A stretch of DNA of 64,000 nt from Fistularia commersonii (lineage: Eukaryota > Chordata > Actinopteri > Syngnathiformes > Fistulariidae): positions 13,187,758 through 13,251,757 of the forward strand of contig JBBMNZ010000001.1 in assembly GCA_037954325.1 (NCBI GenBank), in the 5' to 3' direction. Of this stretch, positions 1 to 64,000 are shown one piece after another. Made by a program: the position numbers and the translations under genes. The notes below the pieces were generated by a model that saw only the letters and a list, made by a program, of their open reading frames with translations, made no database searches and had not been told where the DNA came from. Each line of letters opens with the position of its first letter. Positions within the stretch are counted from its first letter, which is position 1.

Positions 1-3000
1 AGAGGAAATTGTCTGTTTTCCTGCAAAGGGGCTCTTGTCCTCTTGTGGCCCCAACTTCCAAGCTGTTACCGCATTGTCTCTCGGCTGTATGCATTTGGGA
101 AGACATTGCCAAAGCACTCGCCCTGTATGGTGCATGATAAGGTGTTACTAATCTCTCTCCGTGAGCTAAAGGCGAGCACTGAGCTGCACTAGCAAATGAA
201 ATCTCTTAAAACTGGAGACAAAACACAGAGATAATCTGTAAACTTCTAATTACTGTTTCCATGAGTGAAGGTCGTGTACATACCTGTACTTAAAAGCTGT
301 GCTAAGAGGAGGGAGAGAAAAAACAGATGATCTCTAAATCACAGCGCATTGGCCATTATATTTTCCTGAGTAATAACAGTCCATTACTTGACACTAGATG
401 GTGTAATCACTGCTTAACATCATCAGTAATGATAATTTATTTAGACACGTTGTCTTTAGAGATTAAGTGGAGCCCATACCAGTCCTTGGAGTCCTCTGGA
501 TTTTGAAGTTTATCATTAAAACACTGGTAAAACTTGGCTTTTACAAAGGGGCAAAAGGCTTTACCACTTGTTCTGAGATGGTGTGGGAGGGAATTTCCAT
601 GACCACCCATTCAGCAGATCAGTTCAGCAGATCAATCAAAGCTGCTGAACTTTAGTTCTCTGCATGTTAAATTTTAATAGATGTTGAAATGCTTTTCAGA
701 AATAGATGTCGAATTCAGAAAAAAATATTTTGAGGGTAAAACTCCAAAATCCTAAAGGTCTATACAAACGAAGGGCTGGTTTAACCGACTATAGCCATTA
801 AAGTAAAACTTTGATATAAGTGGTTACCGTAATTGATTTTATAAACTGTATCAACTGAGACAGCTTGTCATGGTGGCTAAAATGAAAATTATGAACATAT
901 ACTGGTGCTTCATCGTATTTAAGTATGTATCCATTTGATTAATTTATTTTGTATTTTGTCGAAGAAGACATCAAAGTGGACACAAGCATTGTTTAAATGT
1001 TATTTGTTTGAATGTTCTGACAGTGCTCAGAAAAAATATGATGTAGCGCCGCTTGGTTTTTCAGCGATATACTCAAAAGGTATATGTTGAAATCAGTTGT
1101 AATAAGACAAAGAAATTTTACTGTTGGTCAATCTGGTCATTTTCAAAATACAAACTTTTTTCCACTCCCAAATATGGCTTCTGGAATCGGCTCCAAGTAC
1201 TCCATATCAGCTGGGATCTAGTAATTATAGAGGTGAAATTGTTGTGTTCTATCGACAATGACTGTCCTATTTATGACTCAGTTACTTATTAGTTGTATTC
1301 AAGTAGACAGTAAATCTCACCATGCTGCGTAATATGAATACAAACCTCAAACCTATACTATGATAGTATATTGAATAGCCACAAGTCTTCCTCAGTTATC
1401 ATATACAGCCTAAAAAATAATGAAGCACTGCGGTAAGAGAGCCTTTGTTTTGCTGGATAGGTAAATCCTGGGGCAAAAAGATCCCTTATACACATTGCAC
1501 CACTTACTGCAGCTCAGTGGATAATTATAAATGAAGATAACCAAGACACACATCATCATCTTTACATACTCAGATCTTGCCAGTTGATTATCTCGGGAAT
1601 AATGTAATGTTGAAACATTCAACTGACAAACGTCAGCTCGACACTTGAAAAAGAGGTGCATGAGCGTACGTTACTACTCCAAGCGCATGATACTGTTGTT
1701 ACTGTGTAAACTCAGAACCTGTCTTCAAACTAATTGTGACCAAGATTATAGTGGATGATTTAATCAGGCCTGCTGTTGTGCCTCATATGCCTAAAATACT
1801 TGCAGCTGCTCTCTCTGTTTAGGCACACACATTGACAATGCTCTCAGTTATTTCATGAAAGTCGGTAAAAAATTTGAATTGTGTTTAGCCAGAAAGAGGC
1901 AGTTTATGAATGGGAATGCGTGCAAGTTTGCAGCACTGAGATAAAACAGGGAAAGATGTCAGCTTTGACTTAAAGAGGAGGAGCTTAGTGCTCACTCAAT
2001 CTTTGCCTCACATCTTGAATTTGTGCACATGAGAAAATATGGAAAAATCTCATTTGCTTTGCTCTTTTCCTTCGTCATCGGGGGAATGACACTGGGCGGA
2101 ACATGTAACAGAGGTAACAGTATGATTATGGGTTGCTCAATAAGATGCTTCGGTGTTGCACGCATGTCCTGTAAGGGCAAGATTCCATCGAGCTATTCTA
2201 GTACATGCATGCACCAAAAGAGCAAGAAAAATACAGAGATTTTTACACATAATTGAGAACAAAGTGAGACATAGTTTCTGTGAGTTGAAATCAAATTCAA
2301 TCTCAAGGTGCCCTTGGAAGCTGAACATTCTTCTTGCATAGATGAATGATTGATTTGATTTTCTTAAACTCATCTCATGAAATCCAAGTTTTGATTTACA
2401 TTTTAGGCGCTCATTATAGTTCCAGTAACAAAATTAGTTCTTATTATGTTATTCCTATTAGCATTTTGTGTAAAACCTCCAGTCAGCTGCTTCATTTATT
2501 AAGTAACAATTCATTTAGGTCAGGAAAACTACTGGAATATTGTAATCATTGTGATACGGCCACTTTAGTGAAGTTCCCTTGACTTTTCATGTAGCTGCCA
2601 ATGCTCTGGGATATTATAATTACAGAGACTTAAATATACAATATTAAACCAACACATAGATTTGATCAATATTTTTTCTTGTATCAAACTCAAACATTTT
2701 TGGTCTGAGGATGGAGATATAACATTCCGATTTCGCAAGTTTTTTCGCAAGTTTTCACTGTGATTGGATGGTGACATTTTCTTAACCACATATATGCAGA
2801 ATATGGGTAATTTCACATCTTGGGTATGATATATATTAGTATATAGTAAAATTGTCTTGACAAAATTCCAAAATGAGCACTCAATAATCCTGTGAGTATT
2901 CCTGTGAGCTGATAAAAATTTAAGACATTTTATTTATTGTGACATCCCACAGCATTTGGACTGAGTGTAATTATTTGAAGCTGTTTAACTTGGATTTTTT

Positions 3001-3161
3001 TTAATCTATATCTCAATCTACGGACAAAAAAATGCCTTTATATTGTGTAATTATACCTCCGACCTTTGGAACCAAACAAACTGAGACCCCGAATGGACAA
3101 ATCTTCAACTCCCATTGTACATTTCTGATTTATCATCATATCTTAAATCATAAAATCTTAT

Positions 3162-3251
3162 CATCTTGAAGACCAGCTTGCATCACAATGTGGGCAATTG
3201 GGAAGACATTTTCATCTTCAAGACCAGCTTGCATCACTATGTGGGCAATTG
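3162..3251. repeat. Imperfect tandem duplication, 51-bp period
   Basis: A segment of about 39 bases containing GACCAGCTTGCATCAC and TGTGGGCAATTG occurs at 3162-3200 and again at 3213-3251 with only a few mismatches, separated by 12 bases. Local duplication inside intron 1. Confidence 0.85.
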
Positions 3252-3781
3252 ATATCAGCAAGTGTGTTCCCTTTCCCCTGAGGAAGTCAGGTAAACCAGG
3301 ACATTAGTGAGTTAGTGAGGTTGTTGACAAAAAGGAAGATAGAGACAGTATCAGATATGTAATGTGAATTAGGGGAAACGTGGTTTGTTGTGGGACAGAG
3401 ACGTGCAGACAGGAGTTATTCCTCTTGGCACTCAGGCTGGAATGTTATTTTGAGATCAATACTGTCCTAATTTGCCCCAAATCAACCCCGGAACTTGCTC
3501 CTTCAACAGGGAGCCAGACTGGCCAGCCAAGTTTATATTTGACCTGCGGCCTTTGTTTCAGCCTGCATTCGAGTTGCATAAGATTTTCAAAGAGATCCCA
3601 TTTCCTGCAAAGATCTCTCTCATCGCAGCCCCATCAGAGGCACAATCAGTTCTGAAAGCATTTTGAATTTTCACTATATTTTGTGGCATATGTAAAAAAA
3701 TGTTTTATTCAGAGATCGTCTTGTAATGGTTAGCCAAATATGCTCTCTTCATTTTGCCTTCCTAATTTCTGCTACTTAGTG

Positions 3782-3782
<1 letters not shown>

Positions 3783-3845
<63 letters not shown>
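3783..3845. repeat. (ATCT)n microsatellite
   Basis: About 15 uninterrupted copies of the tetranucleotide TATC in intron 1. Confidence 0.97.
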
Positions 3846-4716
3846 AATTATGTAAACATAATTGATGTATCAATCTAAATATTGTGTACCTTTCTCAATA
3901 GGTCTGGACATATAGCGATACAGAGTGATATTTTGGTTGTATATTGTCATTCTGCCTGTGTGAGAAAAATGTCCACAGTAAAAAACATTGAGTAATGAAT
4001 AAATATGATAAATATGACCAACATCAGACAGAATGGTGGTTATCTACTGGAGAACAAAGGAAAAGGATGCAGGGCTCAGAGGCATATTGATTTTTATTTT
4101 ATCCTTCCAATCAGTCAGCAATAGAAATGTAATCTTGATGCATGAGTTTTGATCAGTGACGTTATTTCTCTTTCTTGTGTTGTTATGCTGTGCGTAAATG
4201 AGCCCTTACTTTTACTACAGGTGTACAACTGCTGCACTCTGCACTCAGCACAATTCCCCTCACATTAAATAATGCGGTTTGGCATTGCGCAGAAGCTCCC
4301 TGCTTTCCTCGTCCAATAATGGCACATATCAGCAGATTTCCGCTCGGTTAACTATTATGAAGAGTAACTACTATTTCAGCATTAACTGGGCCATGACTAC
4401 AAACACGATCAACACATTGTCGCAACTGAGGTATCAGATGTTTGCTTGTAGCTGTTGTGTTTCATTATTTCAAAATTAATTACAACATTATTTTTTTCAA
4501 AGAATTACATTTCAAGAAGAGAAAGGCACAGCAAGTGGAGGTCACCTTAATTGACTAATTTACCATGTCTTTTCTAGCAAAGGGCATGGTAGATTTGCTT
4601 ATTTATCTTATTTTTGCACTTATCTCTTGCAAATGCATTCATTTACTAAGCTAATACTTTCTTTCAAACTCTCGAGTCTTCCTCCCATAATTGTGATTTA
4701 CCTCAGAGATAGGGTT

Positions 4717-4769
4717 TATGTATGTATGTTTATGTGTATGTATGTATGTATGTATGTATCTATCTATCA
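4717..4769. repeat. (TATG)n microsatellite, slightly interrupted
   Basis: Repeated TATG units with two interruptions, turning into TATC units at the right edge; intron 1. Confidence 0.9.
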
Positions 4770-5398
4770 TGGGCTTGAGGAAAACAATATGATACTATAT
4801 GTTTTCACAGCACTATATTAATACAATTCTCTAATTCTCTAAATTTTTTTGATGGTATTGTAAGATGACGGAGTAATGAATTATTATATAAGAAGCATCT
4901 ATATACGAGCACTGATTTAGTGAATTATCACATTCATCATGATGAACAAACGTGATTGCTGCTTTCATTTTACAACTTATTAACATTAGCCTGACTACTT
5001 GTTGACAGCAAAATTGATATCAGTTGTGCAGAGAAATCAGTGATCATTCATTTACAGTTTCTTCATTGATTTTATAAATGGCACACAACATAGAATGCAG
5101 CAATACCTTTTAGATCCTGATAGCTGACTTTCTAAATCATGTGGACAAAAATTAAACATTTAATGTAACACCAATTATACTGCAGAGGGAAAATCTATTT
5201 CTCTTTTAAGTGTGATGATTTGGGATTCAGGAGCACTTTCATAGTCTCAGTAGAGGAAAAATTGTGATCAGTGGGCTTGGATGAGGATGTGTTCATGTAA
5301 ACTATGGTACTCTGGGGAAATAATGCATTATTTCAGCATCTGTACTCACACAAAGTCATGCACAGACACACAAATTGAAATCTTTTCTATCTTGACAG

Positions 5399-63703
<58,305 letters not shown>

Positions 63704-64000
63704 GTTGCTGTCCCAACACTTTATTCATGCACGAAAACATAGCCACAGCAGCATACCTGTCAATAACTATAAGCAGATCACCTCTATATAATCTTGTTTA
63801 CATTTCTGTCTGTCTGTCTGTCTCTCTCTCTCTGTCTTTCTCTCGTCATTTGCATGTTATATATCTGCTGCTGTAGGAGTTTGGACAATATTTTTTGCAA
63901 GCAGAGCAGAAGTCTCCGCTCCTCCAGAAGTCATTGTTAATAGAATGGACATTTTAAATGTAAATAAATGAATAGATCTAATGACATAGCATAATTAATA
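63704..64000 (+). other. Intron 60 (5' part)
   Basis: 297 bp to the window edge. Contains a TCTG/TC-rich run at 63808-63843. Exon 61 (expected to begin LFCKLAALVRH or close) is not present. Confidence 0.8.

Larger units (their letters stand above)
1..5398 (+). other. Intron 1 (3' part), no coding exon seen
   Basis: AT-rich non-coding DNA ending at the exon 2 acceptor (TTGACAG at 5392-5398). I looked for the short first exon (start codon followed by an acidic stretch ending in FLRT) and did not find it, so the promoter and exon 1 should lie further upstream; intron 1 is also very long in mammals. Contents: a 51-bp-period duplication near 3162-3251, an ATCT microsatellite at 3783-3845, a TATG tract near 4717-4769, and a less AT-rich block at about 3270-3670 discussed under findings. 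Confidence 0.7.

Noticed and set aside
3380..3666. Possible hidden exon 1 or upstream gene in intron 1
   Set aside because: The overlapping frames resemble neither the ryanodine receptor N-terminus nor any family I know, and no donor in phase 0 follows an FLRT-like end.

Overview
The window holds one large vertebrate gene on the + strand: a ryanodine receptor, best matched to RYR3 (the intracellular Ca2+-release channel of the sarcoplasmic/endoplasmic reticulum). I could place 59 consecutive coding exons, numbered 2 to 60 on the mammalian scheme, from 5399 to 63703. Every exon has AG/GT borders, every junction keeps frame, and together they give 8,714 coding bases, or 2,904 complete codons plus a split codon. 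This is about the N-terminal 60% of a receptor of roughly 4,900 residues. Exon 1 with the start codon and promoter lies upstream. Exon 61 onward (central domain, transmembrane pore, C-terminus) lies downstream. The isoform call rests on RYR3-type stretches such as those in exons 24, 25, 28 and 34 and on the short linker inside SPRY3.

The organism is almost certainly a teleost fish. The gene is compact (59 exons in 58 kb, where the mammalian gene spans hundreds of kb). The introns carry Tc1-like transposons, a pogo/Tigger-like element, a hAT remnant with a BED finger, LINE fragments and SINE-like tails of the kinds common in fish, and many CA/GT microsatellites. The species cannot be told from the sequence.

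Layout: 1-5398 is intron 1 (no exon 1 seen). Exons 2-17 (5399-24071) code the N-terminal domains A/B/C (Ins145-type beta-trefoil, MIR, RIH). Exons 18-20 are SPRY1, exons 21-25 the first RyR repeat pair, exons 26-28 SPRY2, and exons 29-34 SPRY3. Exons 35-49 are the junctional/bridging solenoid, with the large 808-nt exon 35, an acidic stretch, a second RIH region and a Val-Pro pair at the FKBP-binding position. Exons 50-57 carry the second RyR repeat pair with the phosphorylation loop, and exons 58-60 begin the helical region after it. Mobile-element load is concentrated in introns 2, 3, 34, 37, 38 (8 kb), 47, 49 and 59.

I found no second host gene, no RNA gene and no evidence of a new multi-gene system. 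The points most worth checking are splicing-related (a long TG tract against the exon 4 acceptor, a purine/TG-rich acceptor at exon 10, a CAGCAG acceptor at exon 25), a fish RyR3 that keeps an R-K-I-S phosphosite which recalled human RYR3 lacks, transposon copies reduced to their DNA-binding domains, and two unclassified islands (a CpG-rich one in intron 3 and a short protein-like one in intron 38).

Residue numbers count from the first codon of exon 2. Comparisons with mammalian receptors are from memory of the families, not from an alignment run here.
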